A program made the translations under genes and the position numbers. A DNA stretch of 64,000 nt, taken from assembly GCF_946848805.1 (NCBI RefSeq), contig NZ_CAMPFU010000005.1:1-64000 (forward strand). Direction: 5' to 3'. Positions 41,938 to 50,988 of this stretch are shown here, in pieces. The stretch's first letter is position 1; each line of letters begins with the position of its first letter. The DNA is from Deinococcus sp. Marseille-Q6407. GTDB taxonomy: Bacteria > Deinococcota > Deinococci > Deinococcales > Deinococcaceae. The notes under the pieces were generated by a model, which saw nothing but the letters and a program-made list of their open reading frames with translations, did no database searches and was not told the origin of the DNA.

Positions 41938-42987
41938 CTATCCCCTTTGCATCCGGGCGGCGAACCAGGCTGCCTCGACACGGATACCGTCATATTCGGT
42001 AAGGTCGGCCAGCAATCTGCCCAGCTGCGCTTGGAGCGCTCCTACCGCCTCCCAGCGTCCCACCACGGCCCAGAGTTGGCCGTACCACCACCTGATGCTG
42101 TGCATATCGTGCAGTGAGTCGGCCAGCCACCCTGCGAGCTGCTGCACCAGCCTGCGGCGCTCACTTCCTGGCGGTGAATCGGCCAACATGGACAAGCTGG
42201 AAACTGCGTCCTGCACGTTGCCAAGTTTTATTTCCAAACTAAAAGATTCAGTAACGGGGCTGAGTTGATAAAGCCCAGTAACGGCCATGCGGTAGAGCTG
42301 TTCACATAGTTCTACCCTCATAGGGTTGTTTAGACCGGAAATCAGGCTTAGGGCGGTGTTCTTCCGTTTGAAGTCGCTTTCCAGGTCGCGCCAGGTTGCC
42401 CCCCACTCATCCGGTCTGAGTCTGGGGGTGGTGTCCGTGGTGCTGGTCTTGACTGCCCAGAGGGTCGTTGCCCAGAGGTTCTGTCCCTGAACAGCTGCGG
42501 CGTGCGCTCCAGAGTCGAGCAGTCCAGCGGCATGCAGCTCTGCCTGGAGATTCCTGATGTGGCGGTCGGTGTAGCCCAGTGCGGCAGCCACGATACTTTG
42601 CGGCAAGTGGAATGTCACGGTGCTGACGGCCCCGTTGTAACCCTTCTGAGCAGCCACTCTTACTGCTGTGGCATGCAAGGTCTCCCAGAGCTTCTGAGCG
42701 CCTTTGCTGAGCTTTGGTGCGCCGGCTGCTATGACAACAGCTTCAGCGCTGGCGTACCGGCTGAGCCGGTTAATGGTCAGGACTTTCGGCAAAACCGGCT
42801 GCTGGGCCTGTTGGAAGGACTGTGAAAGTGCCTGCGCCTCGGCTGGCGTAGGCGCATAGGGTGTTTGTGGCTCTAAGGCAGTTGCCCCTTTTGCGGTCTT
42901 TTGTGCGTCCAGCACGGCAGCATGACAGCGGCCAAGCACCTCTGAGAGAGATGGGGAAATGGTAATTGTGTTCAAGGTGTAGCGCAC
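41938..42987 (-). CDS. HTH-containing protein, possible replication or regulatory protein
   Basis: 349 residues. A helix-turn-helix segment is visible (FHLPQSIVAAALGYTDRHIRNLQAELHAAGLLDSG), resembling the winged helix of plasmid replication or regulatory proteins. The C-terminal half is helical (LLADLTEYDGIRVEAAWFAARMQRG). Three copies of a TGCGCTAC-type word, two as a 12-bp inverted repeat, lie at its start, suggesting autoregulation. No specific family recognised. Confidence 0.6.
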   Translation of the reverse strand: MRYTLNTITISPSLSEVLGRCHAAVLDAQKTAKGATALEPQTPYAPTPAEAQALSQSFQQAQQPVLPKVLTINRLSRYASAEAVVIAAGAPKLSKGAQKLWETLHATAVRVAAQKGYNGAVSTVTFHLPQSIVAAALGYTDRHIRNLQAELHAAGLLDSGAHAAAVQGQNLWATTLWAVKTSTTDTTPRLRPDEWGATWRDLESDFKRKNTALSLISGLNNPMRVELCEQLYRMAVTGLYQLSPVTESFSLEIKLGNVQDAVSSLSMLADSPPGSERRRLVQQLAGWLADSLHDMHSIRWWYGQLWAVVGRWEAVGALQAQLGRLLADLTEYDGIRVEAAWFAARMQRG

Positions 42988-43041
42988 TTTCCCCAGATGC
43001 GCTACGCTGAGCTTGTCAGGGCTGGGTGTGCGTAGCGCATC
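42978..43041. promoter_or_regulatory. Repeats of GTAGCGCA/TGCGCTAC around the start of the HTH gene
   Basis: GATGCGCTACGC (42996-43007) and GCGTAGCGCATC (43030-43041) are perfect inverted repeats; TGTAGCGCAC (42978-42987) is a third related word overlapping the start codon. A T8 run follows at 43045-43052. It may be an operator set or small iteron cluster; a terminator on the plus strand is an alternative. Confidence 0.6.
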
Positions 43042-43180
43042 CGGTTTTTTTTATTGCTTTGAGAGTATCACTCCTTGTGGCCTTTACGAGCGCGGCCAGC
43101 AGGTCTCTTGTCTAAACTAAGTTATATCTAGTACCTATACCGTGACAGAATGTGACACCCGGCGCCAACAAAAAAAGGCC

Positions 43181-43212
43181 TTCCCTGCCAGCGCCGAAGC
43201 GGAGGCAGGGAA
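43181..43212 (-). terminator. Rho-independent terminator
   Basis: TTCCCTGCC (43181-43189) pairs with GGCAGGGAA (43204-43212), with an additional inner CGC/GCG stem and TTCG loop; on the minus strand the stem is followed by a run of T (43170-43176). It ends the lipoprotein gene at 43243. Confidence 0.8.
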
Positions 43213-43242
43213 ACGGGGTGACTTTTTGGAAGCAGGAAAGTT

Positions 43243-43818
43243 TTACTGCATCTGGACTGACTGGACATGCCATGCGTCACCCTGTTTGGTCAGGGTAAAA
43301 GTCTGGATGACTTCAGGTTTGGGCGCCAGCACTTTCAGGCGGTTCAGCAGGGCCGTGTTCTTGTTCCAGGGGGTCGTCCCGTCGTCCTGGGAGATGGCAG
43401 TTACCGTGGCAATGTCACCGTCAGCTTCCACCTTGTTGACCTTCTGGACCTTGTAGTTGACCGTACAGACTTCTCCGCGCAGGCTCTGGTCGGCGTACTG
43501 AAAATCACGCTCAAAAGCTGGAGTGACTTTGATTGGGTAGTATTTACCCAAAATTGTGTCTTTTGGGGCGTCTATGACCAGCAGGCCGGCGTCACGCATC
43601 AGCTGCGCCGTTGTCAAAACTGTTTTTAGCGACTCTGAATACTCCCCCTGCGGTTTTCCTATGGTCGTCAGGCCAATCTGGCACACACGGTTCTCTTTGG
43701 GATAACCGGCCTGATAGGTCTGGATGACGTTCATGGCTTCATTTTCGCTTGGTCCTGCTGCGGCACCGCAGGCGCTCAGGCCCATAGCCAGCAGTGCGGG
43801 TAACACGAATCTGTTCAT
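43243..43818 (-). CDS. Lipoprotein of unknown function
   Basis: 191 residues from ATG 43818 (MNRFVLPALLAMGLSACG), lipobox LSAC. The mature region contains VCQIGLTTIGKPQ and a C-terminal QTFTLTKQGDAWHVQSVQMQ, typical of small exported beta-rich proteins. GAGG precedes the start; an upstream in-frame ATG at 43848 is less likely. Confidence 0.7.
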   Translation of the reverse strand: MNRFVLPALLAMGLSACGAAAGPSENEAMNVIQTYQAGYPKENRVCQIGLTTIGKPQGEYSESLKTVLTTAQLMRDAGLLVIDAPKDTILGKYYPIKVTPAFERDFQYADQSLRGEVCTVNYKVQKVNKVEADGDIATVTAISQDDGTTPWNKNTALLNRLKVLAPKPEVIQTFTLTKQGDAWHVQSVQMQ

Positions 43819-43903
43819 AGTCCCCTCCTGGCAGCCATAGTAAATCAAGGCAACTCAGGAGAGGAACAGTTGGGGAGCAAAAATTATGCTGTACGGCTGT
43901 TTT

Positions 43904-44272
43904 TTAGGGAGCAAAGTCTTTGGGCAAAGGCTCTGCCCAGCGGGCCACCTTGCCGCGCTGATCTTGAAGCACCACGGTGTAGTGGTCTTTCTCAACGCGA
44001 ATAAGGGTTTGTGCAGGCGGCTGGCTATAACTGACGCCCGCTGCCCCGACTTTTGGACTGTCGCATGAGAGACCGTCAAGAGCAGTGACCTTGCTGTAGG
44101 CGTCCTTTTCCAGCAGTTTGGCACCAATGGCAAGAACGCAGGCGGTCAGCTGCTGCTCTGCTTCCATGTCCTGCCACTCACTCGCCTCGCTGACCTCAGC
44201 TGGAGCAGGTGAACAGGCACTTAGGAGAGCGGCCAGCAGCAGCCACCGCCTCCGGCGCACTGGGTGCCTCAT
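43904..44272 (-). CDS. Small lipoprotein of unknown function
   Basis: 122 residues with an Arg-rich N-region and lipobox LLSAC (MRHPVRRRRWLLLAALLSAC). The mature part includes ACVLAIGAKLLEKDAYSKV and DHYTVVLQDQRGKVARW. No family recognised. It directly follows the HU-like remnant. Confidence 0.6.
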   Translation of the reverse strand: MRHPVRRRRWLLLAALLSACSPAPAEVSEASEWQDMEAEQQLTACVLAIGAKLLEKDAYSKVTALDGLSCDSPKVGAAGVSYSQPPAQTLIRVEKDHYTVVLQDQRGKVARWAEPLPKDFAP

Positions 44273-44273
44273 C

Positions 44274-44515
44274 TCAGATTTCGCTTTTGAGATAGTTGGA
44301 CGGGCGGAAAGAGATTTTGCTGCTGCGTGTGGACATCACGCTTTCGCCTGTGCCGGGCTTGACGAAGCGGCGCGGAGCAATTGCAATCTTCTTGAAACGC
44401 CCGATGCCAGGGAGAACGACGCGGCTTCCAGTGTGAAGCTCATTGATAATCGTTCTGAGAATAATGCTGTACACGTAGTTCGCGTCTTTCAGCGACATAT
44501 TGCAGCGTTGCGCTA
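44274..44515 (-). pseudogene. HU/IHF-family DNA-binding protein, N-terminus lost
   Basis: The last ~80 codons read RCNMSLKDANYVYSIILRTI then HTGSRVVLPGIGRFKKIAI and RRFVKPGTGESVMSTRSSKISFRPS, the HU fold with its DNA-binding arm (around GIGRF and R-P-G-T-G). Just upstream the sequence becomes helicase-coding on the other strand near 44515, so the first ~10 residues and promoter are gone. An internal ATG at 44498 could still start a shortened protein. Confidence 0.7.
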
Positions 44516-45933
44516 TGGCCCGGACAACCTGGGCCTTGCCTATCCTGGCACGGGCCGCTACAGCAACTTGATGCGGCTGCTGACGGGGGGCCGCGCGGAC
44601 AAGAAAGTGGTGCTGCTGACCGCTACGCCCGTCAACAACACCATCTGGGACTTCTACTATCAGGTGCTGCTGATGACGAAAGGCCGCGAGGACGCCTACA
44701 GCGCTTACGGCATCCCCAGCCTCAAGTCGTTTTTCACGGGGGTCAGCAAGGGCAATCAGGAGTTCTACGACCTGATTGAGCACAGCATGGTGCGCCGCAG
44801 CCGCCGCGACGTGCGCCGCAGGCAGGAGCAGGGCGAAGCGGTGATTATCGGCGGGCAGGAAATTCGCTTCCCGAAGCGCAAGCTGCACCGCGTGGAGTAC
44901 AGCCTCACAGACCAGTTTGGGGACTTTTATCAGGGGCTGGTGGGGCGCATCGAAAGTCTGCGCCTGGTGGCCTATAACCTGGAGCGCTACAAGGTGGACG
45001 CCGATGCCACCGAGGTCAATAAGCGTGAAGCCCTGACCGGCATCTTCAAGACCAACTTCCTCAAGCGCCTGGAAAGCAGCGTGCATGCGCTGTCCAGCAG
45101 CATTGCCAACCAGCGCCGCTTTCAGGAGCGCTTCTACGAGCAGTTCAGGCAAGGGCGGCTGCTGGACGCTGGCACCAACCGCAAAATCGAGCAGGTGCTC
45201 CGTCTGGCCGCCGCCGAGGACGACAGCGAAAGCAGCGGCAAGCAGGAAGGCAAGCAGGACAAGCTGCTCGAATCCCTGCCCGAAGTCAAGGCTCTTGAAT
45301 ACGACGTGTCCCGTATGGAAAAGGACATTCAGGAGGACCTGAACGCCCTGAAGTGGATGGAAGCGGCCATCAAAGACTTGCTGGTCTCACGCGGCACCGG
45401 CGGCGAGCAGGACGCCAAAGTAGCGGCCATCAAGCAGTCACTTGTCGAGCGGGCTGCCCAGCAGGGACACCGCAAAGCGATTATCTTCAGCTATTACCAC
45501 GACACCGCCGAGTACATTTACCGTGCCCTGGTGAACGACCCCGCATTTATGGTGGCCATGAACCTCACGCCAGAGCGGGTGGCGTTCCTCAGCGGCAGCA
45601 GCAGCGGCGAGACTCGCAGCAATGTGGTGCGCCGCTTTGCCCCGCACTCCAACCGCCGCAGTGAGGACGATGACCAGATGTATCAGCGGCTGCTTGACGA
45701 ACCGATTGACCTGCTCATCAGCACCGACGTGCTGAGCGAAGGCCAGAACCTGCAAGATGCGGGCTACCTGCTCAACGCCGACCTGCACTGGAACCCTGTG
45801 CGGATGATTCAGCGCGCAGGCCGCATTGACCGCCTGGGTAGTCAGTTCGAGGAGCTGGAAATCAGTAATGTTTTTCCTGAAGAGGGCCTGGAAGACGTGC
45901 TGGGCCTGGTCGAACGCCTTCAGATCCGTATTG
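44515..45933 (+). pseudogene. SNF2-type helicase, internal fragment
   Basis: About 470 codons. Motif III-like VVLLTATPVNNTIWD, HSMVRRSRRDVRRR, a coiled middle, then the C-terminal helicase lobe: KAIIFSYYHDTAEYI, DLLISTDVLSEGQNLQDA and MIQRAGRIDRLGS (motif VI). The N-terminal lobe with Walker A/B is missing at the HU junction, and the type-A IS ends the gene after LQIRIA. Such large helicases accompany restriction or defence loci; the truncated MmeI-like gene is nearby. Confidence 0.8.
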
Positions 45934-47084
45934 CTCAGAACTTGCACCTGTATAGGGAGACAAAAAGCGCTCCCAGAGCTGAAATTCTGGAAGTGTGAAT
46001 CAACCGGTTTCAGGGGAGCGCGTCCGTATTTTCGCACAGCAGGTTCTGGATATTCCAGAGACGCTGTATCAGCAGCGAAGCTTGCAAGCTTCGCTGCACC
46101 TCTTCCACAGTCCAGGTCAGAAGACCAAGTTCAGCCAGGCAGAGGGAGTCAGCCCCAGTGCACTCAGCCGTTTCTTCAACATCTACGACTGGGATTCAGA
46201 CCGTTGCTAGGAAGAGATGCAGGACACCCAATGGCGCATGTTGCTGGACGCGGCTCACTCCAAACGCCGACCTCGGTTGCGGCTCAGTGTGGATCTGACC
46301 ACGGTGGAAAAGGTGGGGACCCAGTTGCCCTTTGTCAGTGTGTACAACGGTAGACATGGCATCCATCTGGTGGTCTTGTTCGCCGAAAATGGGGAACTGA
46401 AGTTCCCCATTTCTTACCGGGTCTACCAGGGCAAGTACACCAGCACTCCCGTCACGTTAGCCCTTGACCTGCTGGAAGAGGTGCCAAACTTCGTCGGGAA
46501 GCGCTTTCAGGTCTGCGTACTGGCAGACAGTGGATTCGAATCCGCTGTCTTTCTGGACGGTGTGCAGCGTCTCGGTTTCGAGTTCGTGGTGGGTGTGCGG
46601 AGCAACCGACGCACGGATCATCCTGGGCGGGTGACAGTGGCGGATTGTCCGCACGGAGGGTATGTCAACCTCGCCAATTGGCCTCTAGAAACGCTGACCC
46701 TGGGGAGAATAGACCGTGGGGACCGTGAATTCTTCGCGGTGTCATCCGAGCTGCTGGAGGGGAAGGACATCCTTGCTGAAGGAAAACGGCGCTGGGCGCT
46801 GGAATCCTTTTTTAAGGAGGGAAAGCATCAGTTTGGGTTGGCGCAGTTCGCGCTGCGAACTGCCAGGGGTCTGGACCGCTGGATTCTGATGGTCTTTCTA
46901 GCCTTCACCCTGACCATGCTGTATCGCTCAGAAGGGATGACCTTGAAAGAGGCGGCACGCCTGGCCCTCTACACCCTGTTCCCCGTAGTCAGGCTCAACC
47001 ATCTTCTGAGTCAGCTCCAAAAAGAACGAGAATTTCTTCTCCAGCACGGCTATTCGCTCAGCTATGCAAGGTGCAACTTATGAG
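45934..47084 (+). mobile_element. IS4-family element type A, copy 4
   Basis: 1151 bp with the usual ends (CTCAGAACTTGCACC and GGTGCAACTTATGAG), opposite in orientation to copies 1-3. It interrupts the helicase fragment on its left and a CBS-like fragment on its right; the flanks differ (TATTG, ATAGA), so the neighbourhood has been rearranged. Confidence 0.9.
45995..47083 (+). pseudogene. IS4-family transposase (type A) with an amber stop
   Basis: The frame equals the other copies except that the Trp codon in [10 protein letters not shown] is TAG at 46208-46210. The N-terminal 71 codons and the remainder (from 46217, [11 protein letters not shown]) are otherwise intact, including all catalytic residues. 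A single substitution (TGG to TAG) explains the break. Confidence 0.9.
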
Positions 47085-47225
47085 ATAGAAGCTTTCGAGG
47101 AGCATACCGATAGAGGTAAACGTCTGAGCGCGGTACTTATTACCCAGAACGGCAAAGAGACGGAAGGTCTGCTGGGTATCGTTACCGTTTACGACTTGCC
47201 GGAAGCCATTGCCAGCCTAGGTTGA
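47085..47225 (+). pseudogene. C-terminal remnant of a CBS-like domain protein
   Basis: Directly after the IS, the frame reads EIEAFEEHTDRGKRLSAVLI and TEGLLGIVTVYDLPEAIASLG before a TGA at 47223. The GLLGIVTVYDLPEA segment is like the end of a CBS domain. The rest of the gene has been lost at the IS. The following 230 bp contains no supported gene and should hold the toxin-antitoxin promoter. Confidence 0.45.
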
Positions 47226-47455
47226 GGGCCGAGTTCACCGTGCCGTGCAGCGGTTTGCAGACAGTTTCTATCCATCATGCCAATCCCAGTGCTGGGGAAA
47301 AATCCGCGCCGGCACGTTTTTCAGACACACTTTAGACCTGCAGCTCAGTCTGAACATTGCTGTAAACGGAACAGAATCCGGCCGCCCAGCCTGGTCGAAC
47401 TAGGAAGTTGACGAGCAATAACATTTGCGGCAACGCTTTTCGATAGCCTGACAAT

Positions 47456-47677
47456 ATGCGTGTCATTCTCAATCTTCAGAATGGGCAGGAGCAGACGCTG
47501 GAGCTTTCTCCCGAACAGATTCAGACTCTTGGCCTGAATGACCTGACGCCGGGAGAAACGGTCACGGCGACCATCCGGAGAGAAGCTGGGGACGAACGTG
47601 CTGTTCGGCTGGAGCAGGCGCTAGAGGAGCTGATGCAAGAACAGGCTGGCCTTTACCGGCGGCTCAATGACGCATGA
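47456..47677 (+). CDS. Antitoxin of the Doc-type module
   Basis: 73 residues, N-terminal beta pattern (MRVILNLQNGQEQTLELSPEQIQTL) and an acidic helical tail ending LYRRLNDA, comparable to the LFRQLADA end of the interrupted antitoxin at 28651. Its stop overlaps the Doc start by 4 bp. It should neutralise Doc and repress the operon. Confidence 0.75.
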   Translation: MRVILNLQNGQEQTLELSPEQIQTLGLNDLTPGETVTATIRREAGDERAVRLEQALEELMQEQAGLYRRLNDA

Positions 47678-48048
47678 TCTATTTTACTGAGGCGGAGATT
47701 CTCTACTTCCACGACCGCGTCTTAGCCCAGTTCGGTGGAACGCCAGGTGTCCGGGACAGCGGCTTGCTCCGCTCCGCCCTAGAACAGCCGGCCATGAGTG
47801 TCTTTGGGCAGGAGACCCATCCCACGCCAGAGCTGAAAGCGGCCGCTTACCTGTACCATTTGGCGCGGAATCATCCTTTTATCGATGGGAACAAGCGCAC
47901 AGCCTATACGGCCATGGCCCTGTTTTTGCGCCTAAACGCAATACGGCTTCAGGCCAATGAGGACGAACTGTTCGATTTGACGTTGGCCGTTGCCAATGGC
48001 CAGATGAGCAAGGCAGAGATTGCTATGTGGATAGCCGAGCGGCGCTGA
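47674..48048 (+). CDS. doc: Doc-family toxin (Fic fold)
   Basis: 124 residues with the Doc motif HPFIDGNKRTA (residues ~69-79) and the EAEILYFHDRVLAQFGGTPGVRDSGLL N-terminus. Doc proteins phosphorylate EF-Tu and stop translation, stabilising plasmids. It is intact, unlike the homologue at 30042, so this pair is probably a working addiction module. Confidence 0.9.
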   Translation: MIYFTEAEILYFHDRVLAQFGGTPGVRDSGLLRSALEQPAMSVFGQETHPTPELKAAAYLYHLARNHPFIDGNKRTAYTAMALFLRLNAIRLQANEDELFDLTLAVANGQMSKAEIAMWIAERR

Positions 48049-48593
48049 TTTTTGAAACCGAACTCTACTTAACAGCAGCTCAGCTTCCTGTACCAGCGTT
48101 TAGAAGAAGAGGCCTGGAAATTTACAGCAGCAAGGTCCTTTTGGTCCCTCTTGGCGACTTGGCGTAACAGGAGTTCAATAGGAGAAGAACTCTTAGGTTA
48201 ATCTCAGCGAATTACCGAAGTAGAGCTTCACACCGACCACTCCCTTCCCCCATGCTTCAGCTCAGGCAAAAGCGGAGGGGAAACCGTTTGGAATTGTTAT
48301 TTTGTTATTCAGTATATTAAACTCTTGCCACAGTTCGGCATATGTCTGAAGAAGATACTGGCGCGGATTTTCACCTGGTCCTGGGCATGGCTGCCTGTCC
48401 GAGCGACCCCACTGATGCCGAATGGGAAGCAGAAAACAATATCTGGCTTGGACGCTGGAAACCCTTGAACATTTTTGGTCTGGTTGGCAAGGAGCCTGGG
48501 CACCAACGCACTGTGAACATGCTGAGAGGGTGCGCGCCCAAGCGTCGCTGAGTCGCTGACACCAAGCCGATGGGCACGGCCTAAGCTGCGACC
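48049..48593. other. Gene-poor 545-bp stretch
   Basis: No gene I would defend. A 69-codon plus frame (48342-48551) contains CPSDPTDAEWE, which resembles the start of IS5-type transposases, so part of the spacer may be an old IS remnant. An AT-rich TATATTAAA (48310-48320) could be a promoter element for the next gene. Confidence 0.4.
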
Positions 48594-50045
48594 GTGAGGA
48601 AACTCGTCCTGTTGGCCCTCGCCGCCGTCCTTCCGTCCGCCAGCGCTCAGGGCACCTTGCTGTACTTCAACGACGCCCATGAACTGGCTCCCCTCGGCGG
48701 CGGTCAGCGTGGCGGCATGGCCCGTCTGGCCACACAGATCGAGCAGATCCGCAGCGAACAGCCGGAAACACTTGTCCTCTTCGGTGGCGATCTGGCCGGT
48801 GGCACCCTATTTGGCGAGTTCCGTGGCGAACCGATCGTCGAAGCATTCAACCAGATCGGCGTAGACCTGGCCAACTTCGGTCAGCATGAATTCGATTTCG
48901 GAGCTGCGCAAGCGCAGCGACTGGTCCGGCAGTCCAAGTTTCCCTGGATCAGCTCCAACCTCACCCAGCACGGTCAGCCGTTCGCCGGTGCAGCCACCCG
49001 TAAAATCCTCAGCGTGGGCAATGTCAAAGTGGGCTTCATCGGCCTGACGACAGCGATGGAGACCACCAACGCTGGAGACACCGTTCAGCAAGGTGAGGTC
49101 GTCGAAGCCGCCAAACGTGAGGTGGCCGCCTTACAGGCTGAGGGTGCGGAATTGATCGTCGCCATCACGCAACAACCGTTGGAGGCCGATCTGAAACTGG
49201 CCAAAGAGGTTCCCGAGCTGAACCTTATTCTTAGCGAAGAGGAAAGCGAAACCCGGACCACCATGATCGCTGAAGGGGGCACGGTCATCGCCAAACCGGC
49301 CGGCAACATCGGCTCGGTCATCCGCGTGGACATCCATGCACCGCAGCAGCCGCTCAAGCTCTCCGTGCTCCCTATCGGGCCCGAACTGGTGGAACAGCCG
49401 CAGATCGCCGAATTGGCCACCCGGTACATGACCCAACTGGAACGAAGACTGGACCGAGTGATCACCCAGAGCAGCGTGGACCTGGACGCGGGTGCCAAAG
49501 TCAGCCGGGTTCAGGAGACGGCGCTCGGCAGCCTGATCGCCGACGCGTTCCGCGAAGCGACCGGTGCCGACATCGCCCTGATGCAAGGAGGCGGCATCCG
49601 GGGAGACAAGGTCTTCCCTGCTGGACCGGTCACCCTCAAAACGCTGACCGAAATCCTGCCATTCGGTAACCAGGTCATGATGGTCGAAGTGGACGGCCGT
49701 ACCCTCCAGGCCGCACTGGAGAACGGGGTAAGCAAGGTCGACGAATACTCCGGACGTTTCCCGCAGGTCAGCGGACTGACCGACCGTTTCGACCCGGCGA
49801 AGCCGGTCGGTCAGCGGGTCTCCGAGATCCGGGTCGCGGACAAGCCGCTTGACCCACAACAACTGTACAAGGTCGCTTTGGGCAGCTACCTGGCCGCAGG
49901 CGGTGACGGCTACACCATGTTCAAAGGGGCCCGGGTGCTAATCAGTCCAGCGGACGGGGTACGGGACGTCACTGCCCTCAGCGAATACCTGCAAAGTCAA
50001 CCGACCATCGCTCCTCAGGTGGACGGCCGGATTCAGCAGCCTTAG
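48594..50045 (+). CDS. 5'-nucleotidase (UshA-type) family secreted protein with degenerate active site
   Basis: 483 residues from GTG 48594; signal peptide MRKLVLLALAAVLPSASA. N-terminal metallophosphatase domain: LLYFNDAHE, VLFGGDLAGG, NFGQHEFDFG; C-terminal substrate domain: LMQGGGIRGD, EILPFGNQVMMVEVDG, YLAAGGDGY. The usual GNHEFD is GQHEFD, the SH-x-G histidine is replaced (ITQQPLEAD) and the GHxH loop is LSEEESET. Several metal ligands are therefore missing, and activity is doubtful although the fold is complete. Confidence 0.85.
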   Translation: MRKLVLLALAAVLPSASAQGTLLYFNDAHELAPLGGGQRGGMARLATQIEQIRSEQPETLVLFGGDLAGGTLFGEFRGEPIVEAFNQIGVDLANFGQHEFDFGAAQAQRLVRQSKFPWISSNLTQHGQPFAGAATRKILSVGNVKVGFIGLTTAMETTNAGDTVQQGEVVEAAKREVAALQAEGAELIVAITQQPLEADLKLAKEVPELNLILSEEESETRTTMIAEGGTVIAKPAGNIGSVIRVDIHAPQQPLKLSVLPIGPELVEQPQIAELATRYMTQLERRLDRVITQSSVDLDAGAKVSRVQETALGSLIADAFREATGADIALMQGGGIRGDKVFPAGPVTLKTLTEILPFGNQVMMVEVDGRTLQAALENGVSKVDEYSGRFPQVSGLTDRFDPAKPVGQRVSEIRVADKPLDPQQLYKVALGSYLAAGGDGYTMFKGARVLISPADGVRDVTALSEYLQSQPTIAPQVDGRIQQP

Positions 50046-50125
50046 CTGTGTGACTGGAACGGACCGGTGCTGCCTTCTGAACGCGGCACTGGCCACTTCT
50101 GGAGGTGAACCTGGATTTGGACCGT

Positions 50126-50482
50126 TCATGCGCAACTGGGGACCCCGGTTCCGCCCGCAGAATCTCCAAGAGACTCCGCCTGCCATGCTGCGTCACAGAC
50201 GCCACGGAACGCGCACCAGTAGCACCTCTCTGATGACGGCTCAGGGTGGAAATCCAGTGCCTTCATCCTGTCAGTGGCTTCTGTAAGTTGCTTCAGAGTC
50301 GCTTGAAGAGTGTCTGGCCCAAAGGTCACCAGTACGCCGTGCCGCAGATAAGCCAGTGCCGCCTGCGAGGCGCCAAGCTGATAGGCATACAGCGCCAGCT
50401 GAGGCAGATACTTCTCCGACTGCATTCGGCGGAGAGCGGCGCAGGTTTTCGGTACGCCGGGCACCGTCTGGCAGCGCCGCAT
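50126..50482 (-). pseudogene. C-terminal fragment of a RecB-like PD-(D/E)XK nuclease
   Basis: About 118 codons. YLPQLALYAYQLGASQAALAYL is the QhxxY helix of RecB/AddB/Cas4-type nucleases and RCYWCAFRGVCDAAW is the C-terminal cysteine cluster that often binds an Fe-S centre. The upstream acidic and lysine catalytic motifs are missing and the 5' side changes abruptly, so it is a remnant. Confidence 0.6.
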
Positions 50483-50552
50483 GAAGTTGACAACCCCGGT
50501 TCAGGTTCCGTCCATATTCGTCGTCCGTCGCCCCAACGTTGAAGACGCATTC

Positions 50553-50846
50553 GCCTGTGGCACTTTGTGGTGTTTTAAGGCGCTGCCTGTGGCACTTTGT
50601 GGACTTTGGGTGGGCTTACCCGTGGCACTTTGTGGAATTTACCTGTGGCACTTTGTGGTGTTTTAAGGCGCTGCCTGTGGCACTTTGTGGACTTTGGGTG
50701 GGCTTACCCGTGGCACTTTGTGGAATTTACCTGTGGCACTTTGTGGTGTTTTAAGACGCTGCCTGTGGCACTTTGTGGACTTTGGGTGGGCTTACCCGTG
50801 GCACTTTGTGGAATTTGGGGGCTCCTGCCCGTGGCACTTTGTGGAA
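50553..50846. repeat. Ten iterons upstream of repA
   Basis: The word GTGGCACTTTGTGG, preceded by CC or CT, occurs ten times in the same direction, starting at about 50556, 50588, 50622, 50645, 50677, 50710, 50733, 50765, 50798 and 50831. Spacings follow 32, 33, 23 repeatedly, i.e. an 88-bp unit repeated three times plus one more. Tandem sites of this kind bind plasmid Rep proteins at an origin. Apparent ORFs here are by-products of the repeat. Confidence 0.92.
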
Positions 50847-50893
50847 AAATTCGTGCAAACGCCCTCCCAGACTGAATTTTTTTGCCCACCTTG

Positions 50894-50934
50894 ATGATGA
50901 TCATCATATCTTTTTCCTTATCTTTTAAAAGATA
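50894..50934. promoter_or_regulatory. AT-rich palindromes between iterons and repA
   Basis: ATGATGATCATCAT (50894-50907) and TATCTTTTAAAAGATA (50919-50934) are perfect palindromes in an AT-rich stretch. Expected roles are the DNA-unwinding region of the origin and/or the repA operator. Confidence 0.65.
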
Positions 50935-50988
50935 TGATCATTCATCAAAGTACCGGAGAGAACGCAGCGGAGCAGGTACACTTTAACT

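Noticed and set aside
48342..48551. Small plus-strand ORF with CPSDPTDAEWE
   Set aside because: Resembles only the first residues of IS5-type transposases and has no further support; treated as a possible IS remnant rather than a gene.
50481..50894. Several overlapping open frames encoding repeated CGTLW / VALCG peptides
   Set aside because: They are translations of the iteron array, have no ribosome site, and repeat with the DNA unit.
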